The notes below the pieces were generated by a model that was not told where the DNA came from, made no database searches, and saw only the letters and a list, made by a program, of their open reading frames with translations. The translations under genes were made by a program, and so were the position numbers. A DNA stretch of 64,000 bases. It comes from Leeuwenhoekiella polynyae (GTDB taxonomy: Bacteria; Bacteroidota; Bacteroidia; Flavobacteriales; Flavobacteriaceae). The stretch lies in NCBI RefSeq assembly GCF_042683665.1, contig NZ_JBHUOO010000018.1. One strand, written 5' to 3'. Below, one piece after another: positions 54,961 to 63,883 of the stretch; the first letter of the stretch is position 1, and every line of letters starts with the position of its first letter.

Positions 54961-55260
54961 TTGAAAAACATCATTCAACATATAAATAAAGCTTTTGATC
55001 ACAGGGTACGCCTGGGGATTATGAGTATTTTGATGGTGAATGATTTTGCCGACTTTAATATGCTGAAAGAACTATTGGGAGCTACAGACGGAAATATTGC
55101 CAGTCATACCAAAGCACTAGAAAAAGAAGCTTATATCAGTATTGAAAAATCATTTATTAACCGAAAGCCCAATACCAGGTATATTGCTACCGCATCTGGC
55201 CGGGAAGCTTTTACTAAACACATTGAAGCTTTAGAAAAACTCATCAATAATAATGACTAA
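54961..55260 (+). CDS. Winged-helix transcriptional regulator
   Basis: The start is TTG at 54961. The 99-residue protein is a single winged-helix domain (HINKAFDHRVRLGIMSILMVNDFADFNMLKELLGATDGNIASHTKALEKEAYISIEKSFINRKPNTRYIATASGREAF) of the HTH_27/YdfH-like type. It lacks a ligand domain. It overlaps the Coq4-like gene by 8 bases. It probably regulates this operon, which includes creD. Confidence 0.85.
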   Translation: MKNIIQHINKAFDHRVRLGIMSILMVNDFADFNMLKELLGATDGNIASHTKALEKEAYISIEKSFINRKPNTRYIATASGREAFTKHIEALEKLINNND

Positions 55261-55768
55261 ATCTATTTTTTTATCATTAAACTTTGAATTTCAAAGTGCT
55301 TTAATATTAATAAGAGAACTATTTGTAGGAGCTTCTTTTGATCTAAGCAGTCGCATTTATGTGAAGTTTAAACGCACAGAATCTTGGGGCATTTCCCGGA
55401 AAGAATTATTACAATATCCCGAAAATACGTTAGGTTTTTATCTGGGCTGTTTTTTGCTAAAACATAATTTTGAGCCTCAACCCCGTTGCGAAAATCACGA
55501 TGTTTTTCATGTCCTGACCGGTTATCAAACCGATACTGCTCAAGAAATCGCACTCCAATTCTTTCTCTATGGAAATGGGAAGAGAAGTGCATTTTTACTA
55601 CTTGCTATGTTTGCTGGTTACCTCCTCTACCCCGATCACTATAAGACTTTTAAAAAGGCTCAAATAAAAGGGCAAAACACCAAAACGCTACACGACTTTA
55701 ACTACAAAGAGTCTCTCAAGTCTTCAATCATAACTTTTAAAAATACATTTAACATCAATCAATTATAA
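55253..55768 (+). CDS. Coq4-like protein
   Basis: The 171-residue protein has the Coq4 metal motif HDxxH-x11-E at HDVFHVLTGYQTDTAQE (around residue 82) and the flanking ENTLGFYLGCFLLKHNFEP and GYLLYPDHYKTFKKAQIKG. In ubiquinone biology Coq4 acts in the assembly of the synthesis complex and in C1 processing. Flavobacteria use menaquinone, so the role here must differ. It overlaps the regulator gene upstream by 8 bases and creD begins 4 bases downstream. Confidence 0.75.
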   Translation: MTKSIFLSLNFEFQSALILIRELFVGASFDLSSRIYVKFKRTESWGISRKELLQYPENTLGFYLGCFLLKHNFEPQPRCENHDVFHVLTGYQTDTAQEIALQFFLYGNGKRSAFLLLAMFAGYLLYPDHYKTFKKAQIKGQNTKTLHDFNYKESLKSSIITFKNTFNINQL

Positions 55769-55772
55769 TCTT

Positions 55773-57149
55773 ATGGACTCTCAAAAAACACAATATCCCA
55801 ATCGCTTTATACAGTGGCTAAAAACTTCTATCACCGCTCGCATGTTTATGGTGGGTTTTCTTACCTTAATCCTGCTTATTCCGTTATTTTTTGTTCAAGA
55901 CCTCATTCAAGAACGGGCTCAGCGGCAAGAAGAGGTGGTATCTGAAATTAATGAAAAATGGGGAGAAGAAGTTCTGATCTATGGTCCTGTTTTAAAGATA
56001 CCCTATATGGTTTCAGTAAAACAGGCAATTCAAAATAAAGAGACTAAAGCATTTGAAACGCAATATATCGAGGAAGAAAAATCAGCCTATTTCTTTCCGA
56101 AGGAATTAAACCTTAAAACTCATGTAAATGCCGAAATAAAAAACAGAAGCATATACAAAACCAGTGTTTATAATTCTGAAACGCACTTTGAAGGTTCTTT
56201 TGCTATTCCTGATTTCTCTGATGCTCCTGCCGAACCCAATCAGATTTTATGGGAAAAAGCACGTGTAATCTTTCAAACTTCTAATCTCAAAGGAGTCAAC
56301 GAGCAAGTGATCATAAAATTAAATGGCAATTCTTATCCGTTCTCTTCAAAGTACGAAAAGCGAAATCCTACCGATCTTTCTCATCTAAATCTTTTTACAA
56401 TGGAAACGACTTTTGTAAAACCAGAAAATCTTCCACAGGAAAACACCATGAATTTTGAGATGGATTTACACATAAACGGAAGCGAACAATTACGTTTTAT
56501 TCCTACCGGAAAAACTACGGAAGCACAGGTTACTTCAGACTGGGAAACCAATAATTTCACCGGTAATTATCTACCGCATAATGAAGATAAACTTGATGGT
56601 AAAGGCTTTGATGCAAAATGGAAAGTATTGGATATTAACAGACCTTTTCCGCAAGAGTTTTTTCAAGGTTTGCCTAATCTTACTGAGTTTGCTTTTGGTG
56701 TAAATTTTAAAATTCCGGTAGATGAATATCAAAAAAGTGAGCGAACAGCCAAGTATGGTTTTCTGGTTATTGGTCTTACGTTTCTGATCTTTTTTCTAAT
56801 TCAAACACTCAGTAAAATTCATATCCATCCTTTTCAATATCTAATGATCGGGCTTGCGCTAATTATGTTTTATACACTCTTGATTTCAATATCTGAACAC
56901 AGCAGTTATTTAAATGCATATCTCGTTGCCAGTATTGCTGTAATCCTATTGATATCACTTTACGCGCGCAGTATACTCAAGAACATTAAATTCCCGGCTT
57001 TTATAGGCTTTTCACTTACGCTCCTATATAGTTTTATCTATGTGATCATTCAGCTGGAAAATTATGCATTGCTAGTGGGCAGTATAGGTCTTTTTATCAT
57101 TTTGGCTTTGGTGATGTATGTATCTCGAAAGATCGATTGGAATTCCTAA
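55773..57149 (+). CDS. creD: Inner-membrane protein CreD
   Basis: The 458-residue protein matches CreD along its length. The N-terminal helix MFMVGFLTLILLIPLFFVQDLIQERAQRQEEVVSEINEKWGEEVLIYGP is followed by a long periplasmic domain (residues 70-330) and four to five C-terminal helices. CreD affects envelope integrity and beta-lactam sensitivity in proteobacteria. Here it lies downstream of a winged-helix regulator rather than a CreBC two-component system. Confidence 0.9.
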   Translation: MDSQKTQYPNRFIQWLKTSITARMFMVGFLTLILLIPLFFVQDLIQERAQRQEEVVSEINEKWGEEVLIYGPVLKIPYMVSVKQAIQNKETKAFETQYIEEEKSAYFFPKELNLKTHVNAEIKNRSIYKTSVYNSETHFEGSFAIPDFSDAPAEPNQILWEKARVIFQTSNLKGVNEQVIIKLNGNSYPFSSKYEKRNPTDLSHLNLFTMETTFVKPENLPQENTMNFEMDLHINGSEQLRFIPTGKTTEAQVTSDWETNNFTGNYLPHNEDKLDGKGFDAKWKVLDINRPFPQEFFQGLPNLTEFAFGVNFKIPVDEYQKSERTAKYGFLVIGLTFLIFFLIQTLSKIHIHPFQYLMIGLALIMFYTLLISISEHSSYLNAYLVASIAVILLISLYARSILKNIKFPAFIGFSLTLLYSFIYVIIQLENYALLVGSIGLFIILALVMYVSRKIDWNS

Positions 57150-57183
57150 ATTCATAATTAAAAACCATGCACTAGTGAAAACT

Positions 57184-57972
57184 ATGAACACGTCATTTCT
57201 TTCTTTTTATACCAAAGTGCGTCGCAATTTCTGGCACGCTGGCTTCTATCTCTTTTGCAGGTGTACGCTCGCTTTGGGTTTTATAGTTGCCGGTTGGGTC
57301 AAAATCATAGACGAGCGTTTTGCCAGCGGACTTGCTATAAAACATCCTATGGGAGCTTATCTTGAAGCTTTACATCATACGGGATTTTACTATCCGTTTA
57401 TTGGTGTTGCTCAGATTACAGCTGCTATATTGTTACTCATTCCACGTACAGTGCTGCTGGGTGCATTGGTATATTTTCCCATCATTTTAAACATTTTTGT
57501 GCTGTCGTGGGCCGTGCGTTTTGAAGGTTCACTAGTTACTTCAACCCTAATGATTTTAGCTAACTTATATATCCTACTTTACAATTACGACCGTCTCAAA
57601 TTTATTTTGCCTTTCAGTGAAACATCACTGAAATACGATCCTCCACTTACGCTTAGAGAGACAGAAAATAACCCTCATTTTAAGAAAAACGTCCCCTTGC
57701 GGTTAAATTTCAGTTTAGACAGTATAAAATCACCTCTGGTTTCAAAAAAGTTCCCTTGGGGATTTTTGGGAATCATTATCCTCACTTTTGTGATTACGAT
57801 GTTTGCATCTAACCGACTTTTTGAACTAATGCCCCGCAACAATTATGACGATTGTGTAAGCCGGCTTGAAAGCCGAACTCCTGAACAAGCAGGTTTTGAT
57901 TTTTGCAATTGTATACATAATCAAGGGAAAACGCTTGACGAATGTCTGAAAGATTATGAAAAAATCAATTAA
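57184..57972 (+). CDS. DoxX-like membrane protein with C-terminal Cys-rich tail
   Basis: The ATG at 57184 is chosen because the longer frame would overlap creD by 32 bases. The 262-residue protein has the DoxX-type first helix (LALGFIVAGWVKIIDERFASGLAIKHPMGAYLEALHHTGFY) and three further helices, then an extra helix and a short tail with three Cys (CVSRLE..FDFCNC..CLKDY). It is in line with creD and followed after 11 bases by the DUF1361 gene. The role is unknown. Confidence 0.7.
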   Translation: MNTSFLSFYTKVRRNFWHAGFYLFCRCTLALGFIVAGWVKIIDERFASGLAIKHPMGAYLEALHHTGFYYPFIGVAQITAAILLLIPRTVLLGALVYFPIILNIFVLSWAVRFEGSLVTSTLMILANLYILLYNYDRLKFILPFSETSLKYDPPLTLRETENNPHFKKNVPLRLNFSLDSIKSPLVSKKFPWGFLGIIILTFVITMFASNRLFELMPRNNYDDCVSRLESRTPEQAGFDFCNCIHNQGKTLDECLKDYEKIN

Positions 57973-57983
57973 AAATAATAGGT

Positions 57984-58661
57984 ATGAAAGAGTTTATTCT
58001 TACTAAATACACTACACTCAAGCATCTGTTTATAGCGCTTTTGGTCTGCTTCTTACTACTGGTGTTCAGAGTTAAAACTACACATGATTATTTTGGCTTA
58101 TTTCTGGTATGGAATCTCTTTTTGGCGTTTATTCCTTTAGGAATTGTCTGGTTTATTCAATTCAATAAAAAATTATTTCTCAATCCCATAAAGAAGTTTT
58201 TTGTACTGGTACTATGGCTGCTCTTTTTACCCAACGCGCCGTATGTTCTAACCGATTTGATTCATCTATCATACAGTACGTCTCAGTGGTTTGTTTACGA
58301 TGCAATTGTTATTCTTACGTTTGCAGGAATCAGCTTGTATTTTGGTTATCAATCCATTTTAGAATTAAGAAGATTGCTCAAAAATACGATCAATAAAAAA
58401 CTCCTGAATATAGCCACGATTTCCGTTTTTATACTTTGCGGTTTTGGTATTTATTTGGGTAGAGTAGTCCGGTTTAACTCCTGGGATTTAGTTACCAATC
58501 CATTTGAGTTATTTACTACTATTCTTCAATTTCTTATCAACCCTGTAAAGCATAAACTTGTATGGCTTTTTACTCTGGCTTTTGGAATACTTTTAAATGC
58601 CGGTTTTTATATTTTTCAACTTGGGCACAAATCAACAAGGAATTATGATTCCACGCAGTAA
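57984..58661 (+). CDS. DUF1361 membrane protein
   Basis: The 225-residue protein has six to seven transmembrane helices and the family strings FLVWNLFLAFIPLGIVWF, LWLLFLPNAPYVLTDLIHL and FGIYLGRVVRFNSWDLVTNP. The family has no known function. It overlaps the next gene by 17 bases and belongs to the creD run. Confidence 0.85.
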   Translation: MKEFILTKYTTLKHLFIALLVCFLLLVFRVKTTHDYFGLFLVWNLFLAFIPLGIVWFIQFNKKLFLNPIKKFFVLVLWLLFLPNAPYVLTDLIHLSYSTSQWFVYDAIVILTFAGISLYFGYQSILELRRLLKNTINKKLLNIATISVFILCGFGIYLGRVVRFNSWDLVTNPFELFTTILQFLINPVKHKLVWLFTLAFGILLNAGFYIFQLGHKSTRNYDSTQ

Positions 58662-59046
58662 AGGTTCTATTTATAGCATCGTTTTTTTTATCCTTCTCAG
58701 TATTGAAATAGCTATCGCAACCTATTTAAAAACCGGGTTTATACGAGCTAATTTGGGAGATTTTCTAGTAGTTATTTTATTGTATTGCTTGTTGATGGGT
58801 TGTAGCTCTATTTCCGTGAAAACCGGATTATTGGTGACGCTTGCGATTTCTTTTATAATAGAATTTTTACAGCTGGTAAACCTTCCACAATATGCTCCTC
58901 AGGAATACAAACACGCAGCTACATTAGTTTTCGGCAGTCATTTTTCCTGGCTTGATCTACTGATGTATGTTTTAGGTATTGGATTTATTTTGTGGGTAGA
59001 AATAGTCTCATCCCCATCCCCTCTGTCGCCTAAGAAAGGAATTTAA
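58645..59046 (+). CDS. DUF2809 membrane protein
   Basis: The ATG at 58645 starts MIPRSKGSIYSIVFFILLSIEI, overlapping the DUF1361 gene by 17 bases. The 133-residue protein has four helices with IRANLGDFLVVILLYCLLMG and IEFLQLVNLPQYAPQEYKHAA, typical of DUF2809. The function is unknown. It ends the plus-strand run. Confidence 0.8.
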   Translation: MIPRSKGSIYSIVFFILLSIEIAIATYLKTGFIRANLGDFLVVILLYCLLMGCSSISVKTGLLVTLAISFIIEFLQLVNLPQYAPQEYKHAATLVFGSHFSWLDLLMYVLGIGFILWVEIVSSPSPLSPKKGI

Positions 59047-59083
59047 TGTAATTACACATTTATGTTGTATTTCTACAAAAAGC

Positions 59084-60298
59084 CTATTCCTTTCCATCTA
59101 CATAATCCTGCAGATAGCTGAAACGTGGTGTCAATTTTCCATCTTTTGTCATACGGGCACGTTGTAAGATTCCATCTTTATCTTCGTTAAAAAAAGCTGG
59201 CAATACATTGTCTATAAACATTTCGCCAAAACCTTCACTGGCATCCTTGGGTAACTCACACGGCAAGTTATCTACCGCCATAACGGTGATCGCTCCGGGA
59301 GCATCAAAAGCCACTTCCTCTTCAGTTTGAGCATCATAGCCATAAAAAGGTTCACCTATTGTAGAAGGCCGCAAGGTAGAAGCTACAGGGCCATCAATAT
59401 CACAAGAGATATCGGCAATAACTTCAATTTTAAAATCAGGAATTTTGGCCTGCTCTCGGGTAAATAAATACGGTGCGCCATCACCATAAAAATGTCCGGC
59501 TATAAACAGCTGTGTCACTTTCGCAAAGCGTAAAAAATCAGTTTCATACGCAGAAGGATCTTTTATAAATTGAGACAAACTTCCTTTTTCACCATCTGTT
59601 CGTTTTGCATAATCCAACACACCTATTTTACAGTATACCGGCATATCAAAAGACTTGTTGAGGTAGTCTGAAATACTCACTTTTTTAATACCAATTGCTT
59701 CCAGAATTTCCTGAGCACCACCAGCAACTTTCCCGCTTCCGGAGAGGCAGGTCTTAATTGCCGGCAATTCTATCTTTTTTAATTGAGTGATAAGAGCACT
59801 CACATCGGTCAATGTATGAGCGGGTGGCAAATCAAAAGAATGGTGTTTTTTTCCGTAAGCTCTAAACCCGTTATAAGCTCCTACCAAACCGGCATAACGC
59901 CCAAAACCTATAAGTCTCAACCCACTTTTACGTGTGATCACCTCATGGTCATAGAGTTCGATATTTTTATCTAAAACCGCACGCAATAAATCCCGATTGT
60001 ACGGTTGCTTTTTAATCGTATGGCTAAAAAAGAAATATTTCTTATTTGGGATTAATGCATCTATAGGCACTTCTTTAACACCCAGCAAAACATCTGCATC
60101 AGAAACATCATCTTTTACTTCAAACTCTGCTTTCTCATAGGCTACATCAGGAAATATGCGTATAGTTGAACGCTCCACTAAAAATGTAGCTTTAGGAAAT
60201 AATTCTTGCGCACGAGACATCGCTATGGGTGATAATACCGAGCGGCGATCTGGTGGTGATTTACGTTCTTTTAAGAGTGCAAAGTTTAATACTGCCAT
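59084..60298 (-). CDS. NAD(P)-dependent oxidoreductase, saccharopine/alanine dehydrogenase-like
   Basis: The ATG at 60298 gives MAVLNFALLKERKSPPDRRSVLSP, the typical N-terminus of the alanine/saccharopine dehydrogenase fold; the longer frame adds 38 residues that do not fit. The Rossmann region includes TCLSGSGKVAGGAQEIL. The C-terminal part has DISCDIDGPVASTLRPSTIGEPFYGYD, close to saccharopine dehydrogenase (lysine-forming type). Lysine degradation is one possibility, but flavobacteria have a paralogue of unknown role. Confidence 0.75.
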   Translation of the reverse strand: MAVLNFALLKERKSPPDRRSVLSPIAMSRAQELFPKATFLVERSTIRIFPDVAYEKAEFEVKDDVSDADVLLGVKEVPIDALIPNKKYFFFSHTIKKQPYNRDLLRAVLDKNIELYDHEVITRKSGLRLIGFGRYAGLVGAYNGFRAYGKKHHSFDLPPAHTLTDVSALITQLKKIELPAIKTCLSGSGKVAGGAQEILEAIGIKKVSISDYLNKSFDMPVYCKIGVLDYAKRTDGEKGSLSQFIKDPSAYETDFLRFAKVTQLFIAGHFYGDGAPYLFTREQAKIPDFKIEVIADISCDIDGPVASTLRPSTIGEPFYGYDAQTEEEVAFDAPGAITVMAVDNLPCELPKDASEGFGEMFIDNVLPAFFNEDKDGILQRARMTKDGKLTPRFSYLQDYVDGKE

Positions 60299-60447
60299 AA
60301 AAATGGTTTTTGAGAAAATTACAAATTTATAGAGATACGGGCACAGTCTTTTTAAGCCAACTTTAATAACGTATTGGCAAATGTTTAATAATTCATTGGG
60401 TAGCCTTGCCACTATTATCTACTATATTCTTTAAAACAAAAAATTAT

Positions 60448-61275
60448 ATGAAAAGTATATTTGGACTGGGTATAACCCTAGCACTATTAACTACATCTTG
60501 TGGAGCACAACAATCTAAAATTAAAGGAGATCGCGACGTGATTTCGGTAAATGGAACTTTACAAACCGGTATTAATACCATTGAAGTTGATAATGATATT
60601 GAAGTTGAACTTGTTCAAGCTAAAAGCAATGATTATGTATTAACTACAGACCGTAATCTTATAAGTGTTGTAGATTTTAAAGTCAAGGATAGTGTTTTGC
60701 ATATCAATACCAATATGAAAATCACCCGTTCTAAAAAATTGGAGGTTTATCTCAAATTGCAAAATCCCCAACATATAGTTCTTAAAGGTGATAGCGACCT
60801 CAAGACTCCTGGGCAAATTGAAGTGCCTTATTTTACAGCAACTGCCATGAGTGATTCTCAAATTGATTTGAATATCACCAGTAAAAAAACGAGAATAAAT
60901 CTTTCAGAAAAGGCAGGAGGCGAAGTCAACACTAAGACTCGAGAACTTGAAATCAAAATGAGCGGGCGTACTGATCTGGACGGAAAGTTCACCGCAACCG
61001 AAACCTTCTTAACAATGTCTGATAATGCAGAATTCAACCCAAGAGGAAAATCTGAAACCTTAAATCTAACACTTACCGGGAAGGCTGATTATAAAGGTGA
61101 TGATTTTGATATCAAAGAAGCGATGCTAACTTTAAGCGATCGTAGTAGCTCAGCTATAAGTGCATCAGATAAATTGATGGTTTCTGCACAAGATAAAGCT
61201 ATCGTTAATGTTTATGGCAAACCCGAAATCAATGTAAAAGCCTTAAACGATGATGCACAGATTAATAAGAGATAA
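60448..61275 (+). CDS. GIN-domain (DUF2807) lipoprotein, adhesin-head-like
   Basis: The ATG at 60448 gives a lipoprotein signal (MKSIFGLGITLALLTTSC). The 275-residue protein has a DUF2807/GIN domain of parallel beta-helix type: IEVDNDIEVELVQAKSNDYVLTTDRNLISVVDFKV, LKGDSDLKTPGQI, LEIKMSGRTDLDGKF and LTLSDRSSSAISAS with the alternating short strands. These are common envelope proteins of Bacteroidota with no assigned activity. It stands alone before ssrA. Confidence 0.8.
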   Translation: MKSIFGLGITLALLTTSCGAQQSKIKGDRDVISVNGTLQTGINTIEVDNDIEVELVQAKSNDYVLTTDRNLISVVDFKVKDSVLHINTNMKITRSKKLEVYLKLQNPQHIVLKGDSDLKTPGQIEVPYFTATAMSDSQIDLNITSKKTRINLSEKAGGEVNTKTRELEIKMSGRTDLDGKFTATETFLTMSDNAEFNPRGKSETLNLTLTGKADYKGDDFDIKEAMLTLSDRSSSAISASDKLMVSAQDKAIVNVYGKPEINVKALNDDAQINKR

Positions 61276-61333
61276 GCTTTATAAAATCTTTAAAGTGTGA
61301 AGATACTTAGGTTTTTATCCTGTTAAAAATTAG

Positions 61334-61341
61334 TATCTTTG
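61334..61341 (+). promoter_or_regulatory. -7 promoter box of ssrA
   Basis: TATCTTTG matches TAnnTTTG and lies 44 bases before the mature tmRNA end. The -33 region (GTTTTTAT at 61311) is a weaker match. Confidence 0.6.
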
Positions 61342-61384
61342 CTCACCTTTTCCGGTTCTATTTTTAGAATTGAAAAATGGATTT

Positions 61385-61783
61385 GGGGTCGATTTGGTTT
61401 TGACAGCGGGTCTAATTGAATAGTAAGCACGTCGAGCGCTGGGACACAAGCTCGTAAATCTCATGTTTCACACTTTTTAAACGGCGAGAATAACTACGCC
61501 ATGGCTGCATAACCCGAATTATAGTAAGGTTATCTTAATCTCATACAAGGTATGAGACCATGATACCTCTGAAAAGCCTTGGTTTGCGGCGTTTCGCTTA
61601 GAGGTACCGAAAAAGTAAACATAGCTATTACAGGGTCTTGATGTGATAGTGAAATCTAATCGAGAATAAGGTACCAGTTGGTAGTTGCCGACCGGCTGTT
61701 GCACGAAAACCAATTGGCAAATAAACGTGTAGAAAGCTATTGAGTTGCCTGTTTGCACGGCGGTTCGAACCCGCCCGACTCCA
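61385..61783 (+). ncRNA. ssrA: Transfer-messenger RNA (tmRNA)
   Basis: The ends form a tRNA-like domain: GGGGTCG at the 5' end pairs with CGACTCC at the 3' end, and the T arm has GGTTCGAACCC. The internal frame encodes the tag GENNYAMAA followed by TAA at about 61473-61502, so tagged proteins end in an AMAA degradation signal after the charged Ala. Pseudoknot-rich sequence follows. With trans-acting SmpB it rescues stalled ribosomes. CCA is not encoded. It is followed by a strong terminator and then an integrase, marking ssrA as the likely integration site. Confidence 0.95.
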
Positions 61784-61806
61784 CTTTTTGAGTTTCAAAC
61801 TCCTTT

Positions 61807-61845
61807 AAAAACCCTGTAAATTACTGATTTACAGGGTTTTTTATT
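61807..61845 (+). terminator. Terminator of ssrA
   Basis: AAAAACCCTGTAAAT and ATTTACAGGGTTTTT form a perfect 15-bp stem with a 5-base loop, followed by T residues. Confidence 0.88.
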
Positions 61846-61891
61846 TTATTTACCCTCAAATAAATTCATTTAATATCAAATAAAAGGGAGC

Positions 61892-61938
61892 CAATTCGGT
61901 GTCCCCTAGTTTTCAAGACTTTTGGGGATACCGAATTG
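61892..61938. repeat. 15-bp inverted repeat between ssrA and the integrase gene
   Basis: CAATTCGGTGTCCCC and GGGGATACCGAATTG are complementary at 14 of 15 positions, with a 17-base loop. No T run follows. The site lies about 100 bases before the integrase start, where arm-type or regulatory sites of tyrosine recombinases occur. Confidence 0.6.
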
Positions 61939-62040
61939 ATCATAAACCCTTGTTTATCAGATTCTTGAAATGTTAACAGATTTGTAAGTAATAGTATATT
62001 CACGTAATTTGAATTAATTAAAAATTCTAAATCCACGAAT

Positions 62041-63279
62041 ATGTCTTATAACCTTCTTTTTTTTATCCGTAAAAGTCGATCAGAAAAAAACACGAATTCA
62101 CTAATATATCTACGGATAACCATCAATGGATCTCGTGCACAAATGAGCATTAGCAGATCTATCCCTTTAAATAAATGGAGTAGTTCTAAGGGACGAGCTA
62201 AAGGAACGAATAAAGAATCCAAAGAAATTAATGATCACATTGATAAGTTGACCTACAACTTAAATAAGATTCATCAAAATTTTATGGATAGTGCTCAACT
62301 GATTACTCCTAATAAAATGATCAGGGCTTTAAATGGTATAGATGATAGGGACAGAAAAGCTCTTGAGGTCTTTAAAGAACATAACGAAAACCTAGATCAA
62401 TTAATCGGTAAAGATATTTCGGCTGCATCAGCCCAAAGATATTGGACGTGTCACAATCACATTAAGCAATTCATTAAAGAGTATTATAAAGAAAATGACT
62501 ATCGACTAAAGGATATCGATTATACCTTTATTACCAAGTTTGAACATTTTCTCAAAACTAAACGTAACTGCAACCACAATTCTGCATTGAAATACGTCAA
62601 TAACTTCAAAAAAATCATCCGTATTGCATTAGCAAATAAATGGATGGATCATGACCCTCTTATTAATTATAAAGTAAAATTTGAACCTGTCGAACGAGAG
62701 TTTCTGAGCCAAGAGGAAGTTGACGCACTCTGGAGCAAAGAGCTTCATTTTGATAGGTTGAAATTAGTACGGGATATGTTTGTGTTTTCTTGCTATACCG
62801 GTTTAGCTTATTCTGATGTTGAGAAGCTTTCTAAGTCTGATATCACTTTGGGAATAGACGGTGACAGATGGATTCGAATTAATCGAACTAAAACAGGTAC
62901 AAAAAGCAGTATTCCACTCCTTCCCGTAGCTGAACAGATTCTTGAGCGTTGCGAAAATCATCCTGAAGTAGAAAATTCTGAGCGTGTGATTCCTGTTTTT
63001 AGTAATCAAAAGTCTAATATTTTTTTGAAAGAAATAGCAATTATGTGTGGTATAACTAAACCACTAACAACACACTTAGCCCGACATACCTTCGCAACTA
63101 CAATCACTTTAACAAATGGAGTGCCAATCGAAACTGTAAGTAAAATGCTAGGACATCAGTCCTTACGCACAACACAGCACTATGCAAAAATAGTTGATCG
63201 GAAAATTAGTGATGACATGAACATTTTAAAGGCTAAACTCGCTGCTCAGAAGTCAAAGAAGGAGTCCAAAATGGAATAG
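62041..63279 (+). CDS. Tyrosine recombinase (integrase) of an integrative element
   Basis: The 412-residue protein has the Bacteroidota arm-binding N-terminus (LLFFIRKSRSEKNTNSLIYLRITINGSRA), a SAM-like core-binding domain (residues about 110-210) and a catalytic domain. The catalytic strings are SCYTGLAYSDVEKL (this branch has Ala where many recombinases have the first Arg), TKTGTKSSIPLL with the catalytic Lys, HLARHTFATT (HxxR) and GHQSLRTTQHYAKI with the nucleophile Tyr. Its place after ssrA, in the same direction, points to integration at the tmRNA 3' end. Confidence 0.92.
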   Translation: MSYNLLFFIRKSRSEKNTNSLIYLRITINGSRAQMSISRSIPLNKWSSSKGRAKGTNKESKEINDHIDKLTYNLNKIHQNFMDSAQLITPNKMIRALNGIDDRDRKALEVFKEHNENLDQLIGKDISAASAQRYWTCHNHIKQFIKEYYKENDYRLKDIDYTFITKFEHFLKTKRNCNHNSALKYVNNFKKIIRIALANKWMDHDPLINYKVKFEPVEREFLSQEEVDALWSKELHFDRLKLVRDMFVFSCYTGLAYSDVEKLSKSDITLGIDGDRWIRINRTKTGTKSSIPLLPVAEQILERCENHPEVENSERVIPVFSNQKSNIFLKEIAIMCGITKPLTTHLARHTFATTITLTNGVPIETVSKMLGHQSLRTTQHYAKIVDRKISDDMNILKAKLAAQKSKKESKME

Positions 63280-63577
63280 AGCTTAACCGTATCTAAGCCT
63301 TTTCATTATCGAATAGGAGTTTAAATTCTTCATAGAAATGTTCATAACTCCGGAAAACTGTTTGGCGATGCATCGTATTGGATAATATTTAATAACAAAT
63401 GAATTCAATCTTTATCAGATAAATGCAAACAATATGAGGGGCTAATTACAAGCTATTTGTAAATAACTCTTCTCTCAAAAAAGGGTGTTTAAACTTTCAC
63501 TTTTTTACTTTTAATTCAAGAATTCTACTTAATCAAACAAAGCGCTTTGTTCACTATTCACATTAAAAAAGAATACA

Positions 63578-63865
63578 ATGAACATACTTAAATTAGACGA
63601 AAGACTTGAGCGAATCGAATCGCTTTTACTTGCCAATAAGAAAGTACTTACCCTAGAGGAAGCTTGCGACTATGCAGGAATATCTAGAAGCTATCTTTAT
63701 AAATTAACCTCTACCGGTACTATACCCCATAGTAAACCTAATGGTAAACTAATTTATTTTGAGCGGGAAGAACTTGAGCAGTGGTTGCTACAAAACAAAA
63801 TGTTTTCAGAGGTCGATTCAGGAGAATCAGTAAAGTGCCATTCAAAAGGATCAAAAATTTCATAG
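63578..63865 (+). CDS. Excisionase-like helix-turn-helix protein
   Basis: The 95-residue protein has an HTH_17/MerR-like domain (KKVLTLEEACDYAGISRSYLYKLTSTGTIPHSKPNGKLIYFEREELEQWLL) preceded by a short helical segment. Such proteins sit next to integrases in Bacteroidota elements and act as excisionases or regulators. The 298 bases between the integrase stop and this gene hold no recognised feature. Confidence 0.85.
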   Translation: MNILKLDERLERIESLLLANKKVLTLEEACDYAGISRSYLYKLTSTGTIPHSKPNGKLIYFEREELEQWLLQNKMFSEVDSGESVKCHSKGSKIS

Positions 63866-63883
63866 ACCTATAAAACTAAAGCT

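Noticed and set aside
57118..57183. Longer DoxX-like protein overlapping creD
   Set aside because: The added 22 residues are read from creD coding sequence in another frame; the ATG at 57184 fits the family.
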